Below the pieces are notes generated by a model that ran no database searches, was not told where the DNA came from, and saw nothing but the letters and a program-made list of their open reading frames with translations. Made by a program: the position numbers and the translations under genes. Of a DNA stretch of 64,000 nt, positions 1 to 7,240 are shown one piece after another. The stretch comes from Bin94 sp965115975 (GTDB taxonomy: Bacteria > Gemmatimonadota > Gemmatimonadetes > Longimicrobiales > Gaopeijiaceae). The first letter of the stretch is position 1. Every line of letters starts with the position of its first letter. The DNA is taken from assembly GCA_965115975.1 (NCBI GenBank), contig OZ220468.1:434001-498000 (forward strand), in the 5' to 3' direction.

Positions 1-1133
1 TTGTTGCCGTCGGGCATGTAGTGTTCCCCGGCGACCTTGTAGGCGAGTTCGAGACCGGCCCCGCCCGCGGTGCTGCCGCCGGCGCTCAGCCGCTCCAGCG
101 CCGCCGAGATCTCGTCGTGCCGGTCTCCCGGAGTGGACTCGAGCACGAGTCCGGCGGCGCCCGCGTAGACCGCGATCGCGACCCGGTCCTGGGGCCGGAG
201 CTGCGCGATCAGAAGGGCGAGCGCCTTCTTGAGCAGGGGCAGCTTGGCGGGATCGGCCATCGAACCGGACACGTCGAGCAGGAACACCAGGTTGCTCGCC
301 GGCAGGCTCTCGATGTCGATGGCGGGGGCGTGGAGACCGATGCGCACCAGTCGGTGCTCCCTCTTCCATGGCGCCTCCCACACTTCCGTCGCGACGCTGA
401 ACGGGTGCTCGCCGGCGACCGCGCCCCATTCGTAGGGGAAGTAGTTGACCATCTCCTCGATCCGGACCGCGTCGACGGGGGGTCGGTCTCCGCTCCGGAC
501 GAAGCGGCGGACGTTGGCGTAGGACGCCCGGTCCACGTCGATCGAGAAGGTCGAGCGCGGGGCGGCGTTCACCAGGCGGAAGTCGTTCTCGGAGACGTGG
601 GCGTAGCTCTCGGTGTTGAATCGCGGAGCGACCGCCCAGGCCGACCGGTACAGACCCTGCGGGACGATGCCGGCGCGCTCGAACATGACGTGGGCCCTGG
701 GCGCGCCGGGCGTCGCGTCGGCGGGAAGGAGCGCCACGTCGACGGTCGTCGTCCGGTTGGGGACCACCGTGACGACCTGTCGCCCGTCCTGGTACCCGGG
801 AGCCTGAACGAGCAACGCGTGCGATCCAGCGGGGACGCCGCGCAACTCGAAGCGCCCGCTCGGATCCGACGAGGCGGCCGCTTCGCCGCCCTCGAGGGTC
901 GCGACGGCGCCGGCGATGGGCGCGTTCGCGACGGCGTCGACGACGCGTCCCGCGAGAGTTCCCGTGGCCGCGCCCCCAGGCGTCTGGGCCTGCAGCGTCG
1001 CGTCCGTCGCCAGCGCCGCGCCGACGGCCCAGGAGGTCGCCAAAAGGATCGCTCCGGCGGACCGGATCGCCGCCCTGCCGATTCGGGCGGCCGACGAGCG
1101 GGAGGCCGGGACGGCGGTGGCGGTGCGTTGCAT
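1..1133 (-). CDS. YfbK-type von Willebrand factor A protein, 3' end cut by window
   Basis: The 377 visible codons start at an ATG and run off the left edge. An N-terminal export segment (about residues 20-50, ending near LQAQ) is followed by a carboxypeptidase-regulatory (CnaB-like) domain at about 58-135. Next comes the YfbK-family N-terminal region (SYAHVSENDFRLV at 176-188, then STFSIDVDRASYANVRRF). The VWA domain begins near 280 with the metal site D287-x-S289-x-S291 (LLDVSGSM) and the later AGGST. The family is exported or surface-anchored and is thought to bind proteins in a metal-dependent way; its partners are unknown. The C-terminal YfbK domain lies outside the window. A 252-base gap separates it from the M20 peptidase gene, so it may have its own promoter. 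The family call is firm; the cellular role is not known. Confidence 0.9.
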   Translation of the reverse strand, partial: MQRTATAVPASRSSAARIGRAAIRSAGAILLATSWAVGAALATDATLQAQTPGGAATGTLAGRVVDAVANAPIAGAVATLEGGEAAASSDPSGRFELRGVPAGSHALLVQAPGYQDGRQVVTVVPNRTTTVDVALLPADATPGAPRAHVMFERAGIVPQGLYRSAWAVAPRFNTESYAHVSENDFRLVNAAPRSTFSIDVDRASYANVRRFVRSGDRPPVDAVRIEEMVNYFPYEWGAVAGEHPFSVATEVWEAPWKREHRLVRIGLHAPAIDIESLPASNLVFLLDVSGSMADPAKLPLLKKALALLIAQLRPQDRVAIAVYAGAAGLVLESTPGDRHDEISAALERLSAGGSTAGGAGLELAYKVAGEHYMPDGN

Positions 1134-1385
1134 TGCGGTGCGGTCTCCCGGTTTCAGTGGGTCCGGCGGTGCGGGGAAGCGCCTTCGCCAATGGGACGGC
1201 CCGCGGGTCGCGCAGGGTTGCCGACGGCGGTCCCTCGCGCTCCGGCGTCGCATGGACCGCGCCCGCGCCCCCGGACTGCTCGACCCGATCGCCTCTCGGG
1301 AAGCGAGACCGCCGCCGGGTGGCAGCTCGCGAGGCCCGGCCGCGCCGCGGACATCGGCCGCCCTCCGCCCGCGGAAGCCCGGGCG
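1134..1385. other. Intergenic gap between M20 peptidase and VWA gene
   Basis: This 252-base GC-rich stretch lies between two minus-strand genes. It presumably holds the promoter of the VWA gene. I see no convincing -10/-35 pair, no T-rich terminator and no conserved small gene. Confidence 0.5.
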
Positions 1386-2777
1386 CTACCCGTCCGCCTT
1401 CGCTTGGGTGCCGAACTCGTCGAGGAGGCGGATCACGGTGTCGACGCCCTTCTCGAAGCAGTCGACCGCGAACCACTCGTTGGGCGCGTGCATGTTGGCG
1501 CCGGGAAGGGCGAAGCCCAGCAACAGGGCGCTCGCGCCGAGGATCTCCTCCAGCTCCACGACGATGGGAATGCTGCCCCCTTCGCCGACCAGGACCGGCG
1601 GGGCGCCGAACGACGCCTCCAGCGCCCGCTTGGCGGCGTCGAACGCCGCGCCCTCCGGGCGGGCGCTCCACGGCCGTCCCCCGTGCAGCTCGACCAGGGT
1701 CATTTCCACGCCGGGGGGACATGCGCGGGCCAAGTGGGCCTCGAGCTGTCGCTTCACCGCTTCCGGCGACTGGTCGGCGACCAGCCGGAAGCTGACCTTG
1801 GCCATCGCTCGCGCCGGAAGCACCGTCTTCGCGCCCTCGCCGACGTAGCCCGAGAGGAAGCCGTTGACGTCGCACGACGGTCGGAACCAGAGGCGCTCCA
1901 GCGTCGAGTGCGCGGCCTCCCCGCCTGCGGGCGGAGCCCCGACCTCCCGCGCGTACGCGCGCTCGTCGAACGGCAGCGCGCGCACCGACTCGACGGCCTC
2001 CGAGGGCGGTGCGCGGACGTCGTCGTAGAACCCCGGAATCGCGATGCGACCGTCCTCGTCGTGCAGGCCGGCGACGACCTTGGCCAGCGCGTTGGCCGGA
2101 TTCGCCACGGCGCCGCCGTAGGCGCCGGAGTGCAGATCGGACGCCGGCCCGCGGGCGTGGATCTCGAAGTAGGCGAGACCCCGGAGCGAGAAGAGGAGCG
2201 ACGGGACGCCCGGCGCGAACATGGCCGAGTCGGAGACGACGAAGACGTCGGCCGCCAGCGAATCGCGGCGCTCGGCCACGAAGCGGGTCAGGTGCGGGCT
2301 ACCGACCTCCTCCTCGCCCTCCGCCAGGACCACGACGTCGACGGGCAGGCGTCCTCGGGCGGCGAGGTGGGACTCCAGCGCCTTGACGTGCGCGAAGAGC
2401 TGTCCCTTGTCGTCGGCGGCGCCCCTGGCGTAGATGCGTCCGTCGCGCACCTCGGGCTCGAACGGCGGCGAGTCCCAGAGATCGAGCGGCTCGGGAGGCT
2501 GCACGTCGTAGTGCCCGTACACCAGCACGGTCGGCGCCCCGGCGGGAGCGCCGCGCCACTCGCCCACCACGATGGGATGACCGGGAGTGGCGTGCGTCCG
2601 CGCGTCGAGCCCGGCGCGGGTCAGCTGGTCTTCCAGCCAAGCGGCCGCCGCCGCCGTGTCGCCGTCGTGCTCCGACTTGGCCGAAACGGAGGGGATGCGC
2701 AGGAACTCGTCCAGCTCCCGGTGGAAGCGCTCGCGGTGGGCGAGCGCGAAGTCGAGCGGGGAGCGCGGAGCGGGCAC
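1386..2777 (-). CDS. M20 family metallo-dipeptidase
   Basis: This 463-residue protein has the full M20 (ArgE/DapE/CPG2) layout of a catalytic domain interrupted by a dimerisation lid at about 200-320. The di-zinc signatures are visible: YGHYDVQP (His89, Asp91), ARGAADDKGQ (bridging Asp near 122) and the catalytic and ligand glutamates in EGEEEVGS (153-160). Length and motifs match the carnosinase-like dipeptidase branch, which hydrolyses dipeptides in the cytosol; no signal peptide is present. It lies 28 bases downstream of the GlsB-like gene and is probably read with it. The exact substrate cannot be told from sequence. Confidence 0.95.
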   Translation of the reverse strand: MPAPRSPLDFALAHRERFHRELDEFLRIPSVSAKSEHDGDTAAAAAWLEDQLTRAGLDARTHATPGHPIVVGEWRGAPAGAPTVLVYGHYDVQPPEPLDLWDSPPFEPEVRDGRIYARGAADDKGQLFAHVKALESHLAARGRLPVDVVVLAEGEEEVGSPHLTRFVAERRDSLAADVFVVSDSAMFAPGVPSLLFSLRGLAYFEIHARGPASDLHSGAYGGAVANPANALAKVVAGLHDEDGRIAIPGFYDDVRAPPSEAVESVRALPFDERAYAREVGAPPAGGEAAHSTLERLWFRPSCDVNGFLSGYVGEGAKTVLPARAMAKVSFRLVADQSPEAVKRQLEAHLARACPPGVEMTLVELHGGRPWSARPEGAAFDAAKRALEASFGAPPVLVGEGGSIPIVVELEEILGASALLLGFALPGANMHAPNEWFAVDCFEKGVDTVIRLLDEFGTQAKADG

Positions 2778-2805
2778 CGTCCGTCGCCAGAGCGTCCGAG
2801 GCGTC

Positions 2806-3084
2806 TCAGGTGAGGGCGGTGACGCCCCACCGGTAGAGCCACGTCGCCAGCGCGGCGAGCCCCACGGCCCCGACCATGCCGCCCAAGCTGAGTGCCGTCG
2901 GATCGGCGAACTCGGCGATGCCGACGCCCAGCATGCCGCCCACGACGCCGCCGAAGGCGCCCAGGACGCACAGAATGGGCGTATGCCCCGCCGTCGCGTC
3001 GGGGCGCTTGACGATCGCCTTCATCGCCAGCCCGACGACCACGCCGATCACGATCCAAACCGCCACGCCGATCCAATTCTCCAT
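2806..3084 (-). CDS. GlsB/YeaQ/YmgE family membrane protein
   Basis: A 92-residue, almost wholly hydrophobic protein with three predicted membrane segments (about 5-22, 38-58 and 66-85). It has the glycine-rich pattern of the transglycosylase-associated / GlsB-YeaQ family (GVVVGLAMKAIV, then GAFGGVVGGMLGV). Members are small inner-membrane proteins often linked to general or envelope stress; the molecular function is not established. It starts 9 bases after the stop of the PspA-like gene, so the two are almost certainly co-transcribed, which fits an envelope-stress role. Confidence 0.88.
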   Translation of the reverse strand: MENWIGVAVWIVIGVVVGLAMKAIVKRPDATAGHTPILCVLGAFGGVVGGMLGVGIAEFADPTALSLGGMVGAVGLAALATWLYRWGVTALT

Positions 3085-3093
3085 GGCTCGAAG

Positions 3094-3744
3094 CTACGTC
3101 CTCCCCATTCGTCGTTTCAACTCGTCCAGTCTCGCGGCGGCGTCGCGCTCCCGACGCGAGGCGGTCAGGGCGTCGTCGAACGCGCGCCCGTCGTCGAACA
3201 GTCCTTTCCCGAGGTCCGCGGCGTCCGCGTCGCCCTCGATCCTCTCGGCCATGCGATCCAGCTCGCCGAACAGGTCGTCGGCCCCGCCGAGCGAATCCGC
3301 GGCCGCCGCGCGCCCGCTTCGCGCGACCAGGTCCTCCCGGCTCGCGCGGGCCTTGCGGATCTGGGCCTCCATCTCCCGCACCTCGGACCGGAGGAGGCCG
3401 ATCTCCGCGTCGAGGGCGCTCGCCTTCCGAACGAGCACCGCGACGCGCGCTTCGTGCTTCTCCGCATAGGCGGCCGCGACCCGAGCCGTCTCCTCGTCGC
3501 CGATCTTGGTCGCCATCGACTCGCGGCGACGGCAGACGTCCCTCTCGCGGGACTCCGCCTCGATGCGCTTGCGCGCGACGGCGAGCTGCTTCTCCAGGCC
3601 CTTTAGCGTCGCGAGCGTCCGGGCCGCCTCCCGGACCATCCGCTCGAGCAACCCGTCGACGGTCTCGCCCACCCGGTCCCGGTCCATCTCCCGGTGAAAG
3701 TTGTCGACGGCTTCCCGGAAGGCCCGGCGGAGATTCTCGAACAT
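3094..3744 (-). CDS. PspA/IM30-like coiled-coil protein
   Basis: A 216-residue, highly charged and helical protein without membrane segments. It opens with MFENLRRAFREAVDNF, an amphipathic start like that of PspA/Vipp1 proteins, and continues as long heptad-rich helices (about 25-145). A less regular acidic tail contains DDLFGELDRMAERIEG. PspA-family proteins bind stressed inner membranes from the cytosol. Position supports this: 11 bases after the E1-alpha gene and 9 bases before the GlsB-like membrane protein. Similarity is by pattern only, so it could be an unrelated coiled-coil protein. Confidence 0.65.
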   Translation of the reverse strand: MFENLRRAFREAVDNFHREMDRDRVGETVDGLLERMVREAARTLATLKGLEKQLAVARKRIEAESRERDVCRRRESMATKIGDEETARVAAAYAEKHEARVAVLVRKASALDAEIGLLRSEVREMEAQIRKARASREDLVARSGRAAAADSLGGADDLFGELDRMAERIEGDADAADLGKGLFDDGRAFDDALTASRRERDAAARLDELKRRMGRT

Positions 3745-3755
3745 GGTCGCTCAAT

Positions 3756-4874
3756 CTATCTCAGTCGGTGGGCGAGGGCGTGAAGCACGCCGCCCTCGGA
3801 GACGCGTTCGTACAGCGCGCTCTCCGGCGCCGGGGAGCGGTCGCGCGACGCGAGCGCCCGCTCGGCGGCCCGATCGACCTCTTCGGCGGCCCGCGCTTCC
3901 ACGGCGGCGAGCTCCGCGGTCGAGACGCCCTCTTCGGCCAGATGCGTCTCGAAGAGTCCGATCGGGTCGCGACGCCCCCAGCGCTCGAAGAGCTCCCGGG
4001 AGAAGGTCGCGCGCGCCTCGCGCTCGTCGTGCGTGGCGTGGCCGCCCATGCGGAACGTCTCCGCCACGACCGCCGCGGGCCCCTCGCCTTGGAGACAGAG
4101 GGCGCGCGCCAGCGCCGTCGCCGCGTACACGTCCAGGACGTGGTTGCCGTCGCACGAAAGCGTCGGGATGCCGTGCGCGGCCGGAACGGCCTCGATTCGC
4201 CCTCGGCCGTGCTGGTCCAGCCGGGTCCCGAGCGCGACCTGGTTGTTCTGGATCACGACGATCGCGGGCACGCCGGCGCGAGCGGCGAAGACGAGTCCTT
4301 CGTGGCACGCCGCCGTCCTCGTGGCGCCGTCGCCCACCCAGGTCAGGGCCACTCGGCGCTCGCCCCGGTTCCTGAACGCGAGGGCGGCGCCGGCGACCAC
4401 CGGCACGCTGGCGCCCATCTGGCTGACCGGCTGGATCACGCCCTTGGAGACGTCGCCGTAGTGGAAGTCGCGTCCGCCGTTGGGGCTGTCGGCCGTGCCG
4501 AGGTAGGCGGCGAACCCGTGCTCGAGGGGGAGGCCCATCATGGGACCGGCCCCGGCGTTGCGAATCATGGGGACGACGACGTCCCGGTCCGCATCGAGGG
4601 CGGCTGCGGCGCCGACCGTGACGGCCTCCTCCCCCGTCCCGAGCCACGCCTTGCTGATGACGCCCTGCCGCACCCAGCGCTTGAGCGCGACGTCCTGCAA
4701 GCGGGTCGCGACGAGTCGTCGGTAGAGCTCCAGCAGGCGCTCCGTGTCGAGCGCCTCCACGCAAGCGGCGCGGTCGGGATCGTCCCGGATCCGGCGACGA
4801 TAGTCCGCCACCAGCTTCTCGTCCGGCGTCCAGTTCGCGTACTCGGGGGGATCGTAGATCGGGTGACGCTTCAC
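3756..4874 (-). CDS. Thiamine-pyrophosphate dehydrogenase E1 component, alpha subunit
   Basis: From a GTG start the protein is 372 residues, the usual length for a 2-oxo-acid dehydrogenase E1-alpha chain (pyruvate, branched-chain or acetoin type). The thiamine-diphosphate motif is clear: GDG at about 181-183 and NN at 210-211, 27 residues later. The phosphorylation-loop region (FRMGGHATHD) is also present. Such chains work only as alpha2-beta2 tetramers with E2 and E3. No beta subunit, E2 or E3 lies in this window, so the partner must be encoded elsewhere. The frame is open far upstream but turns into arginine/proline-rich sequence, so the GTG just before KRHPIYDPP was chosen. Substrate is undetermined; the branched-chain type is a guess. 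Confidence 0.88.
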   Translation of the reverse strand: MKRHPIYDPPEYANWTPDEKLVADYRRRIRDDPDRAACVEALDTERLLELYRRLVATRLQDVALKRWVRQGVISKAWLGTGEEAVTVGAAAALDADRDVVVPMIRNAGAGPMMGLPLEHGFAAYLGTADSPNGGRDFHYGDVSKGVIQPVSQMGASVPVVAGAALAFRNRGERRVALTWVGDGATRTAACHEGLVFAARAGVPAIVVIQNNQVALGTRLDQHGRGRIEAVPAAHGIPTLSCDGNHVLDVYAATALARALCLQGEGPAAVVAETFRMGGHATHDEREARATFSRELFERWGRRDPIGLFETHLAEEGVSTAELAAVEARAAEEVDRAAERALASRDRSPAPESALYERVSEGGVLHALAHRLR

Positions 4875-5176
4875 TGGACGGCTTGGGAGTTCGCGGCGGC
4901 AAGGAGGCCGGGGAGAGGGCGCGCGCTCGAGGATCGGGGCCCGCGGGGCGGCGGCCGCGCCGCGCCCGCTCCGACGAAAGGCGAGGCCCGTGCGTCGAAC
5001 AAGGTAGGCGCCTGTCGGTCGGCGGGGCAATCGCGCGCCCGGGCGGCCGACCCGGTCTCCCCTGCGCCGCAACGCGTTGGATTAGCTTTCACGCGAGCCC
5101 GGCTGCACGCCGACGGAGCTGGCGGGAACGGGCAGCGCTCGCCGCCGCCGCGCGCGGGACCTCGAGAGGATCGACC
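4875..5176. other. Divergent intergenic region
   Basis: About 300 bases lie between the minus-strand E1-alpha gene and the plus-strand unknown gene, so both promoters should sit here. The stretch is GC-rich except for a short AT-richer part near 5085-5095. I cannot assign promoter elements with confidence. Confidence 0.4.
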
Positions 5177-5782
5177 GTGACTGGAATTCGAAGGCCTCAG
5201 GTGTCCGCCCAAGTGGCGCTTTCGCTGCTCGAGGCCATTCAGGCGGTCGACCGTCCCCGCGAGATCATCGAGGACGAGGTCTTCGAGAGCACGATGCCCC
5301 GGAAACTGGGTCTCAGTCCGGTCGTGCAGCGGCAGGTCCAGCGCTATCGGGATCACGTGCGCCAGGGAACGAAGCTGGCCGCCGGCGAGTTGGAGGAGCT
5401 GATCGCCCTGGTGATGCGGCGCCCGGACTCCGGCAAGCTCTACTTCGAGACGGGCGCGCGGCTCGCCGACGTGGACGCGCGCGTGCGAGGAGGCGGGTGG
5501 CTCCCGAGGCGGCTTCGCATGCTGCGCGCGAAGCGCGCGATCGTGAAAGGACTGAGAAAGCTGTGGGGGCAGCGGCTGGGCGGCTTCGTCTCCGGAGCGT
5601 TCACGTTCGAGGTGTCCGCTTCGCCGCTGGTTCAGCTCGACGCCAGCGGGGACGCCTGCGAGCTCGTGACCGGGTTTTGCCAGCGGGCTCTGCGCCGCGC
5701 CGTGGACCCGGGTCTCGTCGTGGCGATGCGGATGTGCGAGACCAGGGGCGAGCGCACCTGCCGCTGGGAGCTGCAGGAATAG
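5177..5782 (+). CDS. Conserved hypothetical protein, possible V4R-like fold
   Basis: A 201-residue protein from a GTG start at 5177, chosen because GAGAGGA (5164-5170) sits at good ribosome-binding distance; the longer open frame upstream is low-complexity. It has a helical first half with RKLGLSPVVQRQVQRYRDH and a middle rich in Arg/Lys. The C-terminal half ends in C-x2-R-G-x2-T-C-R-W (about 188-198). A cysteine followed by a terminal CRW recalls V4R and related small-molecule-binding domains, but the match is too weak to assign a function. It has no signal peptide or membrane segment. It faces the DUF420 gene tail to tail. Confidence 0.7.
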   Translation: MTGIRRPQVSAQVALSLLEAIQAVDRPREIIEDEVFESTMPRKLGLSPVVQRQVQRYRDHVRQGTKLAAGELEELIALVMRRPDSGKLYFETGARLADVDARVRGGGWLPRRLRMLRAKRAIVKGLRKLWGQRLGGFVSGAFTFEVSASPLVQLDASGDACELVTGFCQRALRRAVDPGLVVAMRMCETRGERTCRWELQE

Positions 5783-5812
5783 TCCTTGGCGCGGGACGCG
5801 CGACGCGGACCT

Positions 5813-5840
5813 CGGGCGCCGCCGCGAGCTCGCGCGCCCG
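5813..5840. terminator. GC-rich inverted repeat between convergent genes
   Basis: CGGGCGC (5813-5819) and GCGCCCG (5834-5840) can pair around a 14-base loop, between the stops of two convergent genes. There is no T run on either side, so a bidirectional terminator is only a possibility; hairpins of this size occur by chance at this GC content. Confidence 0.3.
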
Positions 5841-5843
5841 GGA

Positions 5844-6278
5844 TCACGAGGGGTAGACGTGGTAGAGCGCCGCGTACACCAGGAGTCCGGTCACCGAAGT
5901 GTAGAGCCAGACCGGCAGCGTCCAGCGGGCCAGGCGCGCGTGCGCGCGATAGCGCCCGCGGCGGATCAGCGCGATCAGGCGGATCACCAGCGGGACGACG
6001 ACGATCGCCAGCGCCATGTGGCTGAAGAGCACGGCCAGGTAGATCGTGCGAACGGAATCGGGCCCGGCGAACGCGTGCGTCCCGGTGAGCGAGTACCGGG
6101 TCACGTAGAAGACGAGGAACAGCGCCGACGACGCCGTCGCGCCGATCATGCAGCGGCGGTGTCTTCGCACCCGCCGCGCCCGGATCGCGAAGTAGCCGAT
6201 CGTCAGCAGCACGGCCGTCGCGAGGTTGAGCCCCGCGTTCAGCGACGCCAGCGCGTCGCCCAGCTCGGCGCGGGTCAC
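5844..6278 (-). CDS. DUF420 membrane protein (cytochrome oxidase-associated)
   Basis: A 144-residue protein with four predicted membrane helices (about 10-30, 45-65, 80-105 and 115-140). It carries DUF420 hallmarks: HRRCMIGATASSALF, the YSLTG loop, LFSHMALA and the C-terminal YHVYPS. DUF420 proteins are encoded with aa3 oxidase and heme A genes and are thought to help cytochrome oxidase assembly; the mechanism is not settled. The GTG start overlaps the TGA stop of heme A synthase (GTGA), implying translational coupling and supporting an oxidase role. No oxidase structural genes are in the window. Confidence 0.87.
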   Translation of the reverse strand: MTRAELGDALASLNAGLNLATAVLLTIGYFAIRARRVRRHRRCMIGATASSALFLVFYVTRYSLTGTHAFAGPDSVRTIYLAVLFSHMALAIVVVPLVIRLIALIRRGRYRAHARLARWTLPVWLYTSVTGLLVYAALYHVYPS

Positions 6279-7240
6279 GACGTCCTCGCGAAGACCGGCG
6301 CTCCGAAGCGCGCGCAGGCGCGCGCCGCCATCGCGACGGCCGTCGCCAGCAGCGCCGCGGCCGCGAGCGTGTGGGTCGAGACGTAGGGCGGCGCCAGCCG
6401 GAACGCGACCGAGGCGAACCCGAGAAGCGCTTGGGCGACGACGCCGACCGCGAGCGCGGCCGCCATGCGGCGCACGACGGCGTCCCGGGTCGCCGTCCAC
6501 GCGATCCGACCCAGCGCCAGCGTCGCCACAACGACGAGGACGCCCAGCAGGCGGTGCAGGAAGTGCAGCCGCACCAGCGGATGATCGAGCGGCGGCACGA
6601 TCCGGCCCAGACACAGGGGCACGTCCGGACACGCCATCCCGGCGTCGGCGTGGCGGACCAGCGCGCCGGCGATCGACTGCAGAAAGACGAGCCCGGCCGT
6701 CCACAGCCCCGCCCGCCGCACCCGGCGCCGGGCGTCGTCGCTCTCGGCGCCGGGGCCTCCGGTCGGATCCCCGCCGGTCCCGGTCGCCGCCGCGCGCACC
6801 GTCAGGACCGTCGCCAACCACAGGAACGCGAACGCCATGGCGAGGTGCGCCGTCGAGATCGCGTCGGGCAGGCGGTACAGGACGGCGAGGCCGCCCAGGA
6901 CGGACTGGACCAGCAGAAGGCCGACGCCGACCAGACCCAGGCGGAAGAGGTCGCTACGCTCGGGGAACTCCCGCCGGGCGAACGCCGTCGCCGCGGCGAA
7001 GACGACCACCAAGGCGGCCGCCCAGACCCGATGGAGGTGCTCCCAGAAGATGCCGCCCCGCATCTCGGGCGTCAGCGTGCCGAAGCACGTGGGCCAGTCC
7101 GGACACGCGAGGCTGGAGCCCGTCGCGTGCACCACGCTGCCCAGGAACAGCAGCGCGAGCGTCATGGCGAGGCTCGCGAACAGGAGTCGTCGCGTCCAGC
7201 GGTGCGCCGCGGGTCGCCCTTGGCGTCGCTCCGACTTCAC
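6275..7240 (-). CDS. ctaA: Heme A synthase (COX15/CtaA)
   Basis: A 321-residue integral membrane protein with about eight helices in two homologous four-helix halves. The first half has GSVVHATGSSLACPDWPTC and then EHLHR; the second has GALVRHADAGMACPDVPLC and then HFLHRLLG. The conserved histidines and cysteine-containing periplasmic loops are those of heme A synthase, which oxidises heme O to heme A for aa3-type cytochrome oxidase. The start is a GTG that overlaps the acyl-CoA dehydrogenase stop (GTGA). Its own stop overlaps the DUF420 start. The farther upstream open frame is antisense-like, arginine-rich sequence and was left out. Confidence 0.93.
   Translation of the reverse strand: MKSERRQGRPAAHRWTRRLLFASLAMTLALLFLGSVVHATGSSLACPDWPTCFGTLTPEMRGGIFWEHLHRVWAAALVVVFAAATAFARREFPERSDLFRLGLVGVGLLLVQSVLGGLAVLYRLPDAISTAHLAMAFAFLWLATVLTVRAAATGTGGDPTGGPGAESDDARRRVRRAGLWTAGLVFLQSIAGALVRHADAGMACPDVPLCLGRIVPPLDHPLVRLHFLHRLLGVLVVVATLALGRIAWTATRDAVVRRMAAALAVGVVAQALLGFASVAFRLAPPYVSTHTLAAAALLATAVAMAARACARFGAPVFARTS

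Noticed and set aside
21..2813. A 930-codon plus-strand open frame opposite the VWA and M20 genes
   Set aside because: It is the antisense shadow of two well-recognised minus-strand genes in GC-rich DNA. Its product is Arg/Gly/Ala/Asp-rich without any family motif.
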